Source: Adiantum capillus-veneris (Eukaryota > Streptophyta > Polypodiopsida > Polypodiales > Pteridaceae). From it: a DNA stretch of 64,000 nt. The position numbers and the translations under genes are program-made. The notes under the pieces are model-generated. The model did not search any database, was not told the origin of the DNA, and saw only the letters and a program-made list of their open reading frames with translations. Of the stretch, positions 21,828 through 34,770 are shown piece by piece; position 1 is the first letter of the stretch; every line of letters begins with the position of its first letter. The stretch is from NCBI GenBank assembly GCA_014529385.2, contig CM043952.1, forward strand, positions 149,755,057 through 149,819,056, read 5' to 3'.

Positions 21828-22256
21828 TCAATGGTGTTCCATCTTCTGCATGGTCCATTCGCCTTCCTGGATTGTATCTAGCCCTGTGTCCTCATTTGGT
21901 TTCAACACCACTCTAGTAGTTGTGGTTTGGTTTTTCTTGAACACGGTAAGGAGAAGTAATCTTAAGGTCATATTAATATCCTTGCATACTGGTGTCTTGC
22001 AAATTGTGATTATAATGTATGTTGGGTCCCAGCCTACTTCTCTTGCAACATCAAGGACCATGTGATGTTGGCTAGGTATGCAAACAACAATAAAAATGCC
22101 ATTGTCATCTATTGTTAATAAACTCAGATGTGAAATCTTGCCAACATGACAAACGTCCAGGTCATTCCATTCCTGTGTATTTGACAATGGGATGCCATGC
22201 AGAGGGAAATTTAGTGGCAAAAGTATGATTGAAGTGGATACCAAGGCAGCCATCAA
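21828..22256 (-). CDS. Unidentified frame of 142 codons
   Basis: An open minus-strand frame with a fairly ordinary amino-acid composition (includes DVAREVGWDPTYIIITIC). I do not recognise a family. It lies downstream of other minus-strand coding-like segments (22676-25249) and may be a late exon of the same decayed unit, but no splice sites were proved. Confidence 0.25.
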   Translation of the reverse strand: MMAALVSTSIILLPLNFPLHGIPLSNTQEWNDLDVCHVGKISHLSLLTIDDNGIFIVVCIPSQHHMVLDVAREVGWDPTYIIITICKTPVCKDINMTLRLLLLTVFKKNQTTTTRVVLKPNEDTGLDTIQEGEWTMQKMEHH

Positions 22257-22675
22257 ACTCCGTTTTGGACATACACACGATCATCCTTTTTTACATGCAC
22301 TTCGTTCATGCCAACATGGAACTAACAATCTCCATTTCTTCCATGCATGTATCTAAATAGGACATAGACACGTTTTGCTCTTTGAACACTGAACACAACC
22401 ATCAAATTAAAGTAGTTGGTGAGCAACTATGCCCACAAAAATGATAGCATTTGAAATATTAAAATTGGTCTTATGAAAACTTGGCTTGGTGCTTGTCACC
22501 ATCTGCATATCTCCCTCCTGGTTTAATAATTTCTCCAAGGACTAGGAGAATTTTTTGAGCTCTTTATCAGTTGGCACGGCCCCATCATGCTCTATAGTAC
22601 AGAATAGTCAAAACGATTGACATAAAGACAAGATCCTCGATGTCTTTCGGAATCCCAGTTTGCAACCAAATACTG

Positions 22676-24840
22676 TTAGCGAATTCCTAGTTTGAAAATG
22701 ATGTGGTCAAAACGTTCCAAGATCAAAACGTACTCTAGAATACGATACTTGGACGACTTTCTCGAACTCCAGGTTGTTCTTGTTGCAAAAGCAGGTTTTG
22801 TAGGTGTTTTTGGCGTCTCTAATTGATAGCTCTTTGTGCACATTCCTCCCTCTCTTTTGACAGCATTGTTATGCTGCAATTCATTGGCCGAGAACCTGCC
22901 CTCCTTATACTCAAGAAACCATGGAACAAAAAATAAACTATTTTGTTGAAGTTATGTGCCAACTGTGCTGGGTTGAAAATAGTTTCTTTTTTTCAGATAT
23001 CCAAGAGGGCGAATAGAGTGCGAGGGCTTCTAAGGTTGAATCTACACCTAGTCAACCACCTACATAATCAGAAGTTGTCAGTCCAATTGTATGCGTTCCA
23101 CATTCAGGTCACCGAATGACAGTAGTGCTTAGAGAAATATTCCAACCTGCAAAGGCATCTGTGAGCGGCGTTGGTGAGCGCTTCCTTAGGGCTACCTCTT
23201 CCTAAAGAATTGAATTTATTGAGTTTGTATTGGAATGCCTCATTTCTGTGAGCCAAATTTGCTTCATCTAGAAAGGAATCAAACGATGTAATATCTCTCA
23301 TGCTGTTGTAAAGAATACGAGCTTCCTGCTCTATGGTGTTCCATAGAACCTCCACACGCATCCATTCTTGGAACGAGGCATGGTCAGCTACAATACTAGA
23401 AATAGAAAAGAACACCAATTACATCCAACAAAACATGCCATTTTTTATTTTGCACAAATCCAAACGAATGATACTACATGTCTATCCAATGTCCAAATTC
23501 TTGACATTTACTGGATCAAGAGAGGCCATTGCTCGGAGAATATAAGTTTTATTTTGCGGAGGAAGATTGGCACATGCCAACATGTACAATCTATCCTCAA
23601 TAATCCACTTGGGCGGATTAGTCCATTCAATAGTCTGTAGGGTTCTGTTCATATAATCAAATTAACATTGGACATAGAGAAGTGATCCACAATACACCTC
23701 CTTACCTCCACCACTCATCGCCTAGATTGGGATCCACAATAGCGAGTGCCTGCTTTATCCTCCTCTATTCAGACCATCTGCTGCCAAAAAACACCTTCTT
23801 ATAGTGTTGTTGAAACTCTAAAGGTAGCAGACTGTCCTTTTTAGCTTGTAGTTGTTTCAAGGTTATAGCGTATTTGTTGTGATACATTTGCAACCTATGA
23901 GATGCAGTTGAGTAATTGAAGATTACCTAATAACATGCACTCACTGGATTTAGCAATTGTGACATCACTGCCATTGGGACGTTGTACCACACTTTCTTTC
24001 CAACTTTCTTTTCAATATCTGATTGCATCCATTGTAGACTATGAAATTTATCCTCTTAACCAAGGCATCTTTCAAATCCAAGCCCATTGCGTGCACCATC
24101 CAAAGCATGTCAGGTTATGAAGTGATGACATATCCAAAATCACTCAACCTGCAAACCATTTCAAACACATATATATAAAAATGCATTTCAGGAGAAGTTT
24201 AGAATGGCAAATGGTGGTTAAACTTACCTACTATTAATGCACATCACAATGCTCAACATATATGTCTTGTTATTATCATCCACCTTCACAAGATCTATTC
24301 AAAATCTAGGATGCATCGAAGCATCATTTTGATAAGCCAGAGCTGCACACAAGTAATTTTTGAAACATTATATTGATCAACAGTTTGATGTGACAAATTA
24401 CGAAGCTAAGAGTAACTCACATATTTGCAACACTCCCATCCAAGCTACGAGGCGATGATTCCATCCCAAGTGTAGAGCATCTTCCCACTCAGATCACTCC
24501 ATCATGTATTTGCTATTTCATGCTCAAAATCTTCATTGGCCAAGTGCCACAACTCATCCCATTGCTTTGTAATCTCGCTGCTCATTAGCATCAACATGAC
24601 AAATGATGAACCCTTTGGTTCAAAGTATCCATCTATCAAGAACTCTTTGGCGAGTGGTTGTAGTCTCTTGGGATCCCAACTAACCTACCTTGCCTTCTCC
24701 AATTTCAAGAGACAACAAAGTGGCACCCAAGGCAGATGTTATTCTTGCTCGTCCTGCTCCATAACATTTCAAGATATATTTCATAATGAATTTATAATGG
24801 GGTGACCCAGTCAAAGATATGGTGGACTATTACTTTATTT
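22676..24840 (-). pseudogene. Unidentified decayed minus-strand coding region, possibly with introns
   Basis: Several separate stretches read as plausible protein on the minus strand: KWIIEDRLYMLACANLPP and YILRAMASLDPVNVKNLDIG (about 23520-23640), EWMRVEVLWNTIEQEARIL with SFDSFLDEANLAHRN (23104-23418), LQMYHNKYAITLKQLQAK (about 23830-23900) and VKVDDNNKTYMLSIVMCIN (about 24250-24310). They are separated by stops and by AT-rich, intron-like gaps. I cannot name the family. It may be a captured or degenerate host gene, or the body of an unknown DNA transposon. Confidence 0.35.
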
Positions 24841-25249
24841 TCACGAGATGCTTTGATAGCATGTCTTGATGAAGGGTGACGTCCTCATTTATGGGAAACT
24901 CTTCTCCATCATTGGCTCCCTCTTCAATGTAAGCTTCAATCTCTTCTTCATGAAGATCTTCTTTAGATTCTTCTCTTTCTACTATGTATGTTATTGATTC
25001 ATTTGGGATGTGGTCTTTAGCAGCCTTCTCTTTTTTACTCTTTCTCTTTCGATCATATGAACTAATAGGTCCGACTCTAGTACTTGAAATCGGCGTCTCA
25101 CTATCTATGCCTAGATGTAATTGTGATGGCATATCCATTGGAGTCTTTGTCGATGGGACCTCTTGTCCAATGTCCTCAATAAATTTTGAAAATGAATGGT
25201 AAGATAGGACCAAATCAAAATGTAAAATATAATGGAGATTCAAAACCAA
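24830..25249 (-). CDS. Unidentified acidic/basic frame of 139 codons
   Basis: The product has a Lys-rich motif (DRKRKSKKEKAAKDH) followed by a strongly acidic tail (EREESKEDLHEEEIEAYIEE). This looks like a nuclear or linker region and not a catalytic domain. It may be the N-terminal part of the decayed unit that continues to the left. Confidence 0.3.
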   Translation of the reverse strand: MVLNLHYILHFDLVLSYHSFSKFIEDIGQEVPSTKTPMDMPSQLHLGIDSETPISSTRVGPISSYDRKRKSKKEKAAKDHIPNESITYIVEREESKEDLHEEEIEAYIEEGANDGEEFPINEDVTLHQDMLSKHLVKIK

Positions 25250-25514
25250 GCAAGTAGTCCAAAAATCAAAATCCTACCAGTTCTTCTTTGGGCCAAGCAA
25301 CGATGGTATTCGCAACACAACGCAAAGTTTTTGTGTCTTCATCCATTGGATTGTGGTGACGCACAGGTGCATCCTTACCAACATAAACTTAAACCATAGA
25401 TACACCATAACATCCATTGGGCATTCTTGAGCCATGCAAAACGCCCATATTTGATACCTATTGTAGTTTTTACTCTACCAATAGCTTCTCCACTGTTCAA
25501 ATTTTCCACTAAAG

Positions 25515-25674
25515 TGTAAGACAGAGAGGAGACAGACTCGCAAATAACCACCCAGCCATCCTATATATAGGCCCTTGGCCCTCTGGCTCTTAGCTATATA
25601 TAGACCCCTATACTGCAAGTGTGTTTGGCACTTTGCTAGGGCCCTGCCCTCCTAGTCCTACCCTTTGCATGGCA
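25515..25674 (-). mobile_element. Element E 3' LTR (minus strand)
   Basis: The LTR holds CCTATATATAGG and, 24 bp farther, GCTATATATAGACC, two TATA-like blocks in inverted arrangement, conserved in the other copy. Confidence 0.85.
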
Positions 25675-25689
25675 TTATTCCCCCCTTGG
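25675..25689 (-). other. Element E polypurine tract
   Basis: On the minus strand CCAAGGGGGGAATAA precedes the LTR start TGCCATGC. Confidence 0.75.
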
Positions 25690-28600
25690 AGAAGCGTTTC
25701 TTCCTCAAAAAATAAAGTGGTGATGTCTTCGTAAGAACACTAAGATTTTCTATAGTGGCATCCCTTACTTGGGACAATTGTCTATTTGATCAATACATTA
25801 TGCAATAGGAGGTTCAATGAAACCAAGAGAAACATCTTGATTGCCCACATTGTTGTCACTTTGCAACCACTTGTATCCAAAACTGGATGAATGTGATAGT
25901 GTGTAGACTCAATTTATAACTCACTTGAGTACTTTAAATGAGTTATCACAAATGAGAGGTGTCTAAATGAATGACCAAGTTTCAAACTTTCTAAAGGTAC
26001 TGGAATATGCAATAATACCTCTTCTAAACTTTCCATAAAAGTGACATGCTCACCTAGCTCAGCAACACTGACCAATTCCTTGACTTACTGTCATTTCTCG
26101 TTAGTGACCAACCTCATCAGAACTGATGATCAAGGTTGACAACCTGACAATAACATGCAGGGACTAAAACTAGTCACAACATGATTTCCGTCAGGAGAAA
26201 CAAACTCCAACTTAGAAAGGTAATCGTTCCAGTTGTGTCGCTTCTTGCTAATGTATTCTCTTAGCATATCCTTTAGTGCTTCTTGCTAATGTATACTCTT
26301 AGCATGTCCTTTAGCACTAGATTTATTAATTACTTGCTTATTCGTCTCTAGATGAGTGGTAGTATGTATTGTTGTATCTCTCCAACCGTTTACAAACAAG
26401 CCCAAAAGGGCTAGTAAATGTGGGTTCACAATTACTTACCAAAATGTGGTGAATCCATATAATCTATACAATAAATGTCATAGAAATACTATACATGTTG
26501 TACAATATGCTTCATAAGCTATCATGTCCATTAATTTGCATACTGTTCCAAAAAAAAATGTGTTAAACACTAGGGCCCATAACACTTAGCGTGCATGCAT
26601 TAAACACAAACTTATTTGAACCTGCATTTTTAGGACGAGAGTTTCCACGATATGTGCATGAAAGCCTTGGGGACAAAAGTTGGATCATAAAAGAATGTGA
26701 AAACTCAATCACATCTAAGTTCCAACAATGAAACATTTTTCAATAACAAAACATAGCCTTGCTATGTATGTAAACAACCATCCATCAATGTTGTTTATCG
26801 TATTTGTAGCCTGCACAAGTCTGTACTTAGTACTTGACAATTTCTAGCCACGAAAATTGTTCCTGGTGTTGTGTGCTCAAAATGGTCTAACAAATGGATG
26901 TGACTAGCACCTAGGGACTCTGTCATGACACATCATTAAGAAACAGGTGCCAGTGTCACCCCTAGAGACTCATATTCTCCACATGTGGAATATGTCTTAG
27001 AAAACAATGTCAAAAAAAGTGACATCTCTATAGTACAAGATGTACTTGTGTATGGAGGTAATTGCAAACATTGAGCGACGTGAGCGAGAGGGACCCTCGT
27101 ATACTTTGCTCCACGTTGGCTAAACCGAACTCCATGAGTTCCTACACCATGTTGCACACCGTGTGACTGACAACATGTGACAAACAAACCCTACCATGTA
27201 GGTCTGTAACTGTTGCAATAGGGAACAAAACTGTGATAGTATCCAAATGAACAATGAAGAGAGAAAGTGACAAGTTGCCAAAGTGATTCCTGAAACACTA
27301 CTTTCCCAAAATGCAATGCTCTTACATGACCTTGTCATGTGGCTGAGGAGCAAATTGGATGAAAGCCTTCTAGCTTATGCATCCCTCTTGCAAAGCGTAA
27401 GCAAACTTTTGCGGAAATAATATTGAACCAAAAACATATACTTACAATGAGGTGAAAAATACCTTATACCTACCCGAAGGTCAAATGCATATTTTAACAT
27501 GTAAGGATATAGTATCCATATTCTTTTGACTTGCTAATCATTAAAAATAGAGATTAGTGAACATAAAGAAATCTAAACTGCTAACCCTGGGTGTTGCTTT
27601 GGCAATCCGAACCCCTTGGTATATCTTTCCAATCCAATTCCTTGGTGAGAGTTTGAAAAGGAATTACTTACTGCCCCTTGGCGGAGAAATAATTTCTTTT
27701 CCTAAAAAGAAAAGTGTGAAGGTTTCCAAGATTGACCATCAACACTTATTGAGTGATGTAGTAATCACAAGATGGGTCTACCCAAACTTCTATAGACAAT
27801 CCTAGTGTGATAAAGGAAGTAGAGGATCCGCTCAAGTGGGACTCCTAGTTCTGGTGGACAGTCGTGCTATCTGAAATGCTTGTTGCATCTATACATCGTG
27901 GTATAGATAAGCCTATACAAGTTTAAGATGATAAAAAACTCAACTCGATCTACACACAAAAAATATAGTGCTAAAGTGACACCCAAAATATCATTAATAG
28001 CAAGGCTCTGGCTTGTCCATTAACGTGGATGGGTACTCTACTGGGTAGATCTCTTTGATCTTGAGAACAATTATTCATGGACTAAAAACAGTTGGCTTGT
28101 AGCCTGTTGAAAACAGATGGCTCTTAGCCTTTGTGACTCTTAGACCTTATGTCAGTTTTAAATTAGCATTCAATTTAATGATCAATGTATCAAAAATCTA
28201 CTTAGAAGATTTTCATATTCCTTGAGAAAAATAAGAAAGATAGAGAGAGAAAGAGAGAGAGAATGCTAGGCCGAGGAACATTCCTTAAGTTATTGTAGTG
28301 TGTACCCTTTGAGTTTGTTGTTGTGCATCCTATGCCTGGTTTGTAGATTATCTTATAAGCCTACAACAATCTGTTTGCATGCCACTCTCATATAGAAATG
28401 ATAAGCCACGGCTTGACCCACCTACCTTGTAGTGGTTGTTGCTGTATCAAGTTGACTGCATTATGGTGCCTCGCCCATGAAGGAAGTGCATTTGATTAAA
28501 TCATTTTGAACATGCAATATCTTATTGTGTCCTTGACAAAGTAGCTGGTGTTATAGCGGAAGTGTAAACAATGATGAGGTGAAATTCATGCTACCTGACT

Positions 28601-30551
28601 AGCTTGTCGTACATGCAAAGATGGAAGCCCTTGGCTACAATGATGGCCTCAAACGCATGAGCCGATACCATGAGTGCCTTGCACAGTCTGTACTAGTAGG
28701 GATACATCACAATTTGATGTTGCCATGCATACATGTGAACTTATATCCCTACATTAGCAAATTCCTACAACTGTGTGCCAGTGCCCTTGGTCCCAAGTCA
28801 ATGGGCAATACCTTGGCACGGGTTAGAAGCTTCCCATGAAATTTGTCAAAGCACTTTGCTTTGTACAGCATGCAATCCTTGCCAACTTCTAGGTCAAAAC
28901 ATAGAAAACTTGAAATTATCTAACCTTGTCGTCTTGATGTTGCCAGTTATCCTGATTTTGTAGTTTTTGCTGGAATCTGGCTCTTAGCCATGTATGCTGA
29001 TAAAGTGAGATTGTCGTATGTACCCTATATGCCCTCTTGGCACGTACAAAATCAACCTATAGGAACTTTGCCAAGTTCGTTTAAGGTTGTATGCTCATAG
29101 CATATTCCAAACGTGGGTAGTCACAATGCAAAATGCCTAAATTGAAGCCTTGCTTCACATAAGTACTTTTGTGCTTGCCATAGATGTTGTTACCAACATA
29201 TAGATATCATCATGGAAAAAGATAATCGACCTTGTCAAACATTTTCAAATAAACAACCATATCTAACATCACATAATATTGAGAATTATAAAAGTATTTC
29301 TAATTGATATATATCTTAATTGCACTCACAAAGTGTACCTGGAATTGGCTAATAGTGTCACGTGGTAAGTATTCGCTGCCAACTTCTAGGAGTGGTGACA
29401 AGTAGTCGGCCATGCCGAGAAACTTTGCACCCGTCATCAAGTCTAGCAAGAAACCATGCCAATCTCCTTGAGATTCTAGAACATTACTGATTTTCCATGC
29501 ATTTGCATCAAAAGTTAACATCTAATGAGCTTGTTTTGTCGAGGTACTCGAGAGAAGCCATGCTTCTAATTGACACTATTTGTACTTAGGCAATGCTTGA
29601 TTCAGGTTTGCAAATTAATCATTGGTTCTTTGCTAGTAATATATGCAGCATAATTTCAATGCTGATGATAACTGTCACAAGCCATGCTTGTGCTTGGAGT
29701 GCTTAAAGTGCACTCCCCCTATTGCATGCTAGAGCTATGCAACATGTTTTGAAAAATATGTCAAACAAACTAAAAAACTATGCATACCTCATTAATTACT
29801 TGACTCAACTTTCCGTGTTGTCAATCTCTTGCATGTTCCTCGAAGAGTCTTGCCCTCATGTACCCTTCATCCTTGCTAGTAAGAGGCATGTTGCAAGGCT
29901 TCTCTCGAAAACCCGTGCCTTATTTGCAACCCATTTCAATGCTTGCTGCTAATCCAAAACTCTCGTTTTGATAATTTGGCCTGCATGAACCATTGTTGAT
30001 CTTCCCTAACTAGCATGGCTTATTATCCATTGCTGTGTCATGGCATCTCCGTGGGCATTAATAGTCTCAACTGCAAATTCTTTGGGAGGTGGAGGGCCTT
30101 GCCCTTCTTGCCCATCGGTAATACCCCTAAGTGGGGGTGTTGCCCAAATTAGGGCACTGAAAAAAAAAGTTGTGAAGTTTCCATGGTGGTTGTGTCGCAT
30201 CTGCGCAGGGAAAACAAGCTCCCACACGATGATGGGGACCTCCCCTACCCTTGCAGCTATGTAAAAGGTTACTCAGCTCCTGGAAAACCTTCTTGGAACC
30301 ACCACCATACGGTTTGATGCAAGTGCCATCGTGGTCCTGTGTGTGCAGGGGGGTTGCTCCCATGACCCTCGTCAACCTCGGTTCTCTCTTGTGTGCAAGG
30401 AGTTGCTCTCGCGGCCATCATCAGCCCTATCCTCGACCTCCACCCCTTTGCATGCTCCATGCATGCTTTACATGAACACAAATGTGGCTTTTGTAGCACG
30501 CATCCCGCCTTTACCTTCTCCTTCCTCCATCTGTAAACCAAGAGACACACA

Positions 30552-30626
<75 letters not shown>

Positions 30627-30728
30627 GAGGGGGAGGAGGAAGAGGAAAAGATCCATGCCGGGAATTGCTCACCCTACAAGCTCCTCCATGCCTTCTTCTT
30701 CCTCCTCCCCTTCTCCCCATCCCCCTGA
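25690..30728 (-). other. Element E internal region without recognisable genes
   Basis: Open frames are short and their products unrecognised on both strands. A 38-bp tandem duplication with the core CTTCTTGCTAATGTATWCTC lies at 26240-26316. On the minus strand a stretch near 28640-28900 gives protein-like sequence (FDLEVGKDCMLYKAKCFDKF) and 29300-29521 gives GDWHGFLLDLMTGAKFLGMA, but neither matches a family I know. The stretch near the primer site (about 30480-30728) is purine-rich and holds a long CA microsatellite. Confidence 0.45.
30545..30623. repeat. (CA)n microsatellite in the leader of element E
   Basis: About 38 CA dinucleotides with one T interruption near the start. Confidence 0.95.
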
Positions 30729-30740
30729 GCTCTGATACCA
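30729..30740 (-). other. Element E primer binding site (tRNA-iMet)
   Basis: On the minus strand TGGTATCAGAGC, a perfect match, begins one base inside the LTR. Confidence 0.92.
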
Positions 30741-30741
30741 A

Positions 30742-30893
30742 TGTAAGACAGAGGGGAGACATATAACCACCCAACCGTCCTATATATAGGTCCCTGGCCC
30801 TTTGGCTCTTAGCTATATATAGACCCCTATACTGCAAGTGTGTTCGGCACTTTGCCAGGGCTGTGCCCTCCTAGTCATACCCTTGGCATGACA
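30742..30893 (-). mobile_element. Element E 5' LTR (minus strand)
   Basis: It agrees with 25515-25674 over its length at roughly 90 per cent by eye. Confidence 0.85.
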
Positions 30894-31729
30894 TTTTACC
30901 TCTCGCTAAGGGAACATCTTTCTTCGCTTTTGTGGGAACCATGTCTATTGGAGGACTGCAAAAGGGAGAAAATAATGAATATTGATTTCAAGAGCATATA
31001 GATAAACATGGTATATAGACAATTTGTTGCAAATAGTAATATGATGCTACCAAAGATAGTATTAGTACACATGCCAAACAATTGCATTCCATCCCCCACC
31101 ACATGGCCACCTCAGGTCTATTGCAAATGATTCTTTTTGTTTGAATCTGGGACGCCTGGCACCACAGGATACATAGGAGACGGTGCAATTGTAAATTCTC
31201 ATGTTTCTAGGGAGCATAACGCCCCAATATGCATCAAGAATTCATCTTCCACTTTGTTTGGATTGTAGATTAATGAGGTTTCTGACTATATCAAGACTAC
31301 AGAGGATTTAGGGTCACAAATTATAAGTTCATGAAATCTCTATTGCTAATATTGTGCCAATTTTAGTCTACAATGGGTTTGCAAAGACATGTGAAGTGAT
31401 TGATGGGATTGGAAATCTCATGAGAGTAACTAATGCTACCAAGGACCAATAAACAATAGAGAGAATTTATCCACCAACACACGCCATCCAAGAACACATC
31501 AAAAACCTGACGATGTTCAAGTAGCAGACACTCTTAGATCAATAATTCCACTCGATGATCCTCCTCAAATCTACCAAAAAAAAGTATATCTATGGGTTCC
31601 TATTTATATACGAAGTGGGAGACCTTACAATGAGTAGGGGGTAGTAAATTTGGTCCTAACTGTTCATTTTTTGGGCCGACCAACTTTTCATTTTTGGGCC
31701 AACTAGCTTGACTCTGGGTGCTACTATTT
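30894..31729. other. No supported gene
   Basis: No coding sequence or element terminus was recognised. The right-hand end runs into a region of low-complexity repeats. Confidence 0.4.
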
Positions 31730-32340
31730 TGCTAGACTCTGAGACGTCTAGCATCCCAAGATACAAGAGGAGAGTAGTGAATGATTTTTTTAAGAAGGAT
31801 TTGGGATCCTTGCATCTCAAGATGCAAGGGAAACATGTGTATGAATTTTTTTTGAACTCTAGGGCCGCTGCTATTGAGCTAGACTCTGAGGTGACTAGCA
31901 CCCCAAGATTCAAGGGGAGCTTTGGAATGATTTTTTTAAATGGCTCCACTATGCCTAATGCCTCAAGATGCAAGGGAAAAGTTTTTTTTTGAACTCTCCA
32001 CGACGCCTAGTGCCTCATGCCTCAGGATGTGCCAAAAAAAAAAAGTCTCTAGGGCGCCTAGCGCCCCACAATGTAAGGGCACCACTTTGTTTTGAAGGCT
32101 CCAAGGTGCCTAGCGCCCTAGGATGCAAGGATTTTTTTAATAAAAAAAGCTCCAAGGCGCCTAGCACCTCAAGCCTTGCGAGGTGAGATGTTTTTTTTTT
32201 AAGGTTCTAGGGCACACCAGGATGCAAGGGGAAAGTTTTTTTTTAGTGGCTTCACGACGCCTAGTGCCTCAGGCCTCGGGAGACACTTATATTTTTTTGA
32301 ATTCTCCAGGCCACCTAGCACCCCAGGATGAAAGGGAGAC
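31730..32340. repeat. Degenerate minisatellite of GGCGCCTAGCGCCCC type
   Basis: About eleven copies of a block approximating GCGCCTAGCGCCCCAGGATGCAAGG recur every 40-75 bp, separated by T-rich spacers. The most regular core GGCGC-CTA-GCGCC (32053-32065) is a perfect 5-bp inverted repeat with a 3-base loop. Variants change mostly C to T and G to A (for example CCTAGTGCCTC), as expected when methylated cytosines decay. Two stray copies lie at 34045-34110. Confidence 0.7.
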
Positions 32341-33426
32341 CACATCGATAGACAAAAACTTATGTGAGCTTTACAGTCTAGACTCAGAGACAAAGGAGCA
32401 CTACATATACAAATGCACTATATAACCCTCCCTTATAAATGTTTTGCCCCTCTGTCGTTTCATGATGTGTGATTTCTTCAGCAAACTAGACTCCACACCC
32501 ACAGGATGAGCAGCGAGCGATAGAGCTACTTGGTCATATATCCTACACCCCTAGAGTCTCACTTGATAGATCCATTGTACTTTGTGGTAGCGCAGGGGGA
32601 TGCAAATAGTGCTTTTGATCAACTTTAGCAAAAACAAAGGGCAAAATTGGCGAGTACTTGTAATGGGCAAGCTCTTAACTCTTTATTAATGTTCGTCTCC
32701 ATGAGAAAAAGGATTTTAGATTTTAATGACTTTTCAAGCTGCACTTGGAAAGCTCTAACTATGTAAACAAGTTTTGAATTTAATGGCTTGTCTCAAAACA
32801 AAAAAAAGGGAAGTGAGAATCATACTTTGGGTTAAAGGTGAGCTTTAGCTACTATGGAAAAATTTGATTCTACAAAGATGGGAGTGGAGAAGGTAGGGCT
32901 TCAAGTTGGAAATGGTCATAGGCCTTCCATTGGCCAAACCGTCAACATTCACCTGCACATGAGATGGAAAGAATGGTGATCTATCTCAAAAGTTTTGGAG
33001 CACAAAGGATCCAGGTCAACAAGTATCCAGGTTTCAAGTTGAACAAGGAAGAGTCATTAAAGGTTGGCATGAAGGAGTTTTAGGCATGCAAGTTAAAGTA
33101 GCACCTCTTAAGTGCTTGCTAGATTATGCATACAGAGTAGCAGGTTTCCTTCGTGGGGGATTCAACCTAATTGTGAACTTGTGTTTGTGATTGAAGTCTT
33201 AAGTGTCGAGTCTTAATAATGTAATTAAAAGACGTGTGTATGTAGAATGTGCTTGGCTAGATGTGCACAACACTTCTATTTAATAAAACCCAATTGTTAT
33301 TTTTTTCTTGCTAGAATTCAGCTTGTACATTCTTGATGGCTAGAATTGGTAGCAATCAAGAGATATGCTTGATGAGCAGCACTGCAAAATGCCAAGGAAG
33401 CTGGCTATCACAAGCTTCAAATCGGG

Positions 33427-33428
<2 letters not shown>
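32341..33428. other. No supported gene
   Basis: Nothing recognisable on either strand. Confidence 0.4.

Positions 33429-33505
<77 letters not shown>
33429..33505. repeat. (GA)n microsatellite
   Basis: About 38 uninterrupted GA dinucleotides. Confidence 0.97.
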
Positions 33506-33508
<3 letters not shown>

Positions 33509-34729
33509 GCCGTGAGCCGCTACACGAGGTTTTTAGGATAGATGCCTTATATCAATGAGATACATAGCACCTAACATTGTGGTTTTTGCTACATTGCTTG
33601 AGGTAGAGAGAGCTTTGGGGAGATTTGTGTAGGCTTATCACAAGCCATATAACTATATTTCACTATCTGATTAGAGTATCTTAATCCCTAGATGTATCTA
33701 GTGGTTCCAGCTTCCAAATGATTCATAACACATCCATGCCACTTAGGATTGGCTGGAGCCCAAGGCCAAGTTACTCAAATCTCTCAACAACTTCAAGTGT
33801 GTCATTACTATACAAAATGCACGACTTCTCCTTATGATCATGCCCATGACGATGACATCCGAGAGCCCCATATTATGGTCAGAAACCTAATGAGGCACCA
33901 AAGATATAGCACCATACGCCTAAGTAGGATAGCCATGGCCCACCTCATAGATGATGTCACTGACTCATCTATAGACTTGAGTCTTTCTTTAAGTTTCTAG
34001 CTCTTTCCTTTAGTTCACATTAGACATGGATTTTTTTGGAACACTCTAGGGTGCCTAGTGCCCCAAAATTCATGGGGGCGTTTCAAAAGACTATAGGGGG
34101 CCTAGTGCCCCAAGAGCATCAATATGTAGATATTGTATAATACATACCAGGAGAGCATAAGAACTAGAAGCTTGTCAATAGAGCCTAACCATGCCCGTAG
34201 AAAATGGTGGAGATCTACAAGCCTTCAAGATAATAAGGGTAATGGTAAGGCATGTGCTTCATCACCACTCAATTGAGAATTCCAAACTCCTTTCATGTCC
34301 TTTAGCAGGACACTTGAACTACGTGAGGATACTCCAAGAGGTCAGTTTGTTAGAGTGTGCTTAAATTCATTTAATTTAAGGTTTGATAAATAAAATGCCT
34401 CATTTAAGGAGCAATAATTTTGTTGTTGTAAACTTGACCACATTATGTCCCTACGTGATCTATCTTGATTGCCTTCAAGCCTAAGTTTGAAAATTCTTGT
34501 GGTGTACATTCAAGTATAATACACTCCAACTTCGACCCTATTTCTAAGTTAACACTTTGAAACCACAGTTTGAAGATTCTAACCTACAAATTCTCCATCA
34601 CTCTCTATTGTGTTGATTTTTTATCCCTCATTGGTGGAATACACTTGGGTCAAGCTACTTTCCCCTAAATTCACTAAGCCAAATATACCTAGATTAAGGA
34701 TTTTATTTTGGAGAATTTCTCTCTCACTC

Positions 34730-34733
<4 letters not shown>
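33506..34733. other. No supported gene; two stray CCTAGTGCCCC copies
   Basis: Copies of the minisatellite block seen at 31730-32340 are found at about 34048 and 34087. Otherwise only short unsupported frames are present. Confidence 0.4.

Positions 34734-34768
<35 letters not shown>
34734..34768. repeat. (TG)n microsatellite
   Basis: About 17 TG dinucleotides. Confidence 0.95.

Positions 34769-34770
<2 letters not shown>

Larger units (their letters stand above)
25515..30893 (-). mobile_element. Element E: minus-strand LTR retrotransposon with very short LTRs
   Basis: Two direct repeats of 160 and 152 bp (25515-25674 and 30742-30893) start TGTAAGACAGAG and end in CA. A perfect tRNA-iMet primer site lies inside the right copy and a polypurine tract inside the left copy, which fixes the orientation as minus. 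The internal 5 kb shows no gag or pol that I can recognise, so the element is non-autonomous or carries foreign sequence. The five bases outside (TAAAG and TTTTA) do not match, so the ends may have recombined. Confidence 0.8.

Noticed and set aside
30269-30735. Long frames through the CA repeat (poly Cys-Val or Thr-His)
   Set aside because: Artefacts of a dinucleotide repeat, which has no stops in several frames.
25510-30898. Target duplication around element E
   Set aside because: The five bases on each side (TAAAG and TTTTA) do not agree, so no duplication is claimed.
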